Of a DNA stretch of 64,000 nucleotides, positions 63,076-64,000 are shown in pieces (within the stretch, counting starts at the first letter, position 1; every line of letters begins with the position of its first letter). Location of the stretch: contig QANT01005266.1 in the NCBI GenBank assembly GCA_003254885.1, positions 1-64,000 of the forward strand, given 5' to 3'. Under the pieces are notes generated by a model that worked only from the letters and a program-made list of their open reading frames with translations, searched no databases and was not told where the DNA came from. Made by a program: the position numbers and the translations under genes. The DNA is from Purshia tridentata. Taxonomy: Eukaryota > Streptophyta > Magnoliopsida > Rosales > Rosaceae.

Positions 63076-64000
63076 TTTGGTAATTCGGCTCGCATGAGCC
63101 TTTTAGAGCTTCGGATGTTAAGAAAATGGAATTTTCTCTGTAAATTTTCGCGAGAAAGTTGCAGAGAACAGGAGATGAGCTTGAAGAAGGACACATGGAA
63201 GTGTTTGTGGATAATAGGTGGGAAGAAGACGAGAGTTTTGGGTCGGGTCCAACGCGAACGGGTTATCCACCCGAGCCCACCCGAACCTTGCCTATGACGT
63301 ATGAGTTATGACTTAAATAATGGCGGTAACGAATTTTCAAATTGTGATGGTTCATGCCAATGTGATACTAATACTAACTAACTAACAAGAAAATAAAAAT
63401 TATTGGTGATAAAAAGAAAAACCATTATTCAGGTAGATTAATTTTTTAAGAAATTGCTTGAAATGTGAATTTACTTTATTGATCAAAACTCACACCTCCT
63501 TTATCAGTGATACTATATTACTATTACACTATAAATTGCATGCCTTTCAAGTAAATGGATTGCATGTTAACATAACATCTTCCTATGTTAGCATGAAAAA
63601 TACATCAACCTACCTAGTAAATGTAGGTATCGCTATCTACTTAACTTTCATAACTAAATGCTAAGTGTGTTTTTAAAAAATAGATAATCTTAATCTTCAA
63701 GATATATATTCTAAAATAATTGAGAGAAAATTAGCATTTAGCACTAACTTAAGATTGGCTTTGATAGTTAGCACATCTACCTACAACTTGAGCTTGCTCC
63801 ACCACCAACTTTTCTTGATTATTATTTTTATTCATCTTCACTTGCTATTTATTTCAATTAAATTCATGATATCATCAATGTAATTCTCAAAATGACTATA
63901 ATAAATTAATTTAATAAGTCACACTCTTATAAACTACGTTGACTCTATAAGGGTCATAAGCCTTGTAAGAGTTGATGCCTCCCATTTAGGTAATTAGGTG
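63076..64000. other. PTAC2 upstream region and right end of the window
   Basis: Upstream DNA of PTAC2 with a GC-richer stretch at 63236-63295, then AT-rich DNA to the window end. No gene recognised. Confidence 0.4.

Overview
The window is nuclear DNA of a eudicot plant, most likely a woody rosid. The genes are split by AT-rich introns with GT-AG borders, the intergenic DNA is AT-rich, and the protein families are plant ones (TPLATE, PTAC2, bHLH79, MOS14, plant S6K, germin-like proteins). The species cannot be named from the sequence. Single ambiguous bases (N) sit at 1679, 23890 and 40279, each in or beside a homopolymer run.

Layout: 1-5000 is repeat-rich (a MULE transposase fragment, GGCCC-rich DNA, a polypyrimidine minisatellite, a hAT-like end, a 173-bp tandem duplication). 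A bHLH79 transcription-factor gene (+, 5447-8140) converges on the endocytosis adaptor gene TPLATE (-, 15186-9260), with a germin-like pseudogene between them. An LTR-type fossil (about 15618-17900) follows, then a second germin-like pseudogene and one intact germin-like gene (-, 23029-22361), separated by a 1-kb element with inverted ends. Next come a NOL9/GRC3-type polynucleotide kinase gene (-, 28320-24098), the SR-protein importin MOS14 (+, 29992-41569, 27 exons) and an S6K-type AGC kinase (+, 42504-45406). An intronless, damaged CDC48 copy (-, 48301-46045) precedes a 7-kb gene-poor stretch holding LTR-like remnants and a very regular 42-bp hairpin satellite (about 52330-52762). The window ends with an R1-type SHAQKYF MYB gene (+, 55200-56883) converging on the plastid PPR-SMR gene PTAC2 (-, 63075-58897).

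Exon chains were rebuilt by hand from splice sites. Reading frame stays open across every junction in all seven multi-exon genes, giving proteins of 278 (bHLH79), 1173 (TPLATE), 378 (NOL9-like), 959 (MOS14), 467 (S6K), 300 (MYB) and 878 (PTAC2) residues, close to family lengths where I know them.

The genes do not form one pathway. Two pairs keep ancestral neighbourhoods known from Arabidopsis: MYB/PTAC2 (At1g74840/At1g74850) and bHLH79/MOS14 (At5g62610/At5g62600), the second pair here split by inserted or retained genes. No complete new system was found. The most interesting signals are an AUG-stop minimal upstream ORF just before the S6K start, a CT-microsatellite upstream ORF before bHLH79, a tandem duplication in TPLATE intron 1 that copied a splice acceptor, a GC-AG intron in the NOL9-like gene, and the exact 42-bp hairpin array.
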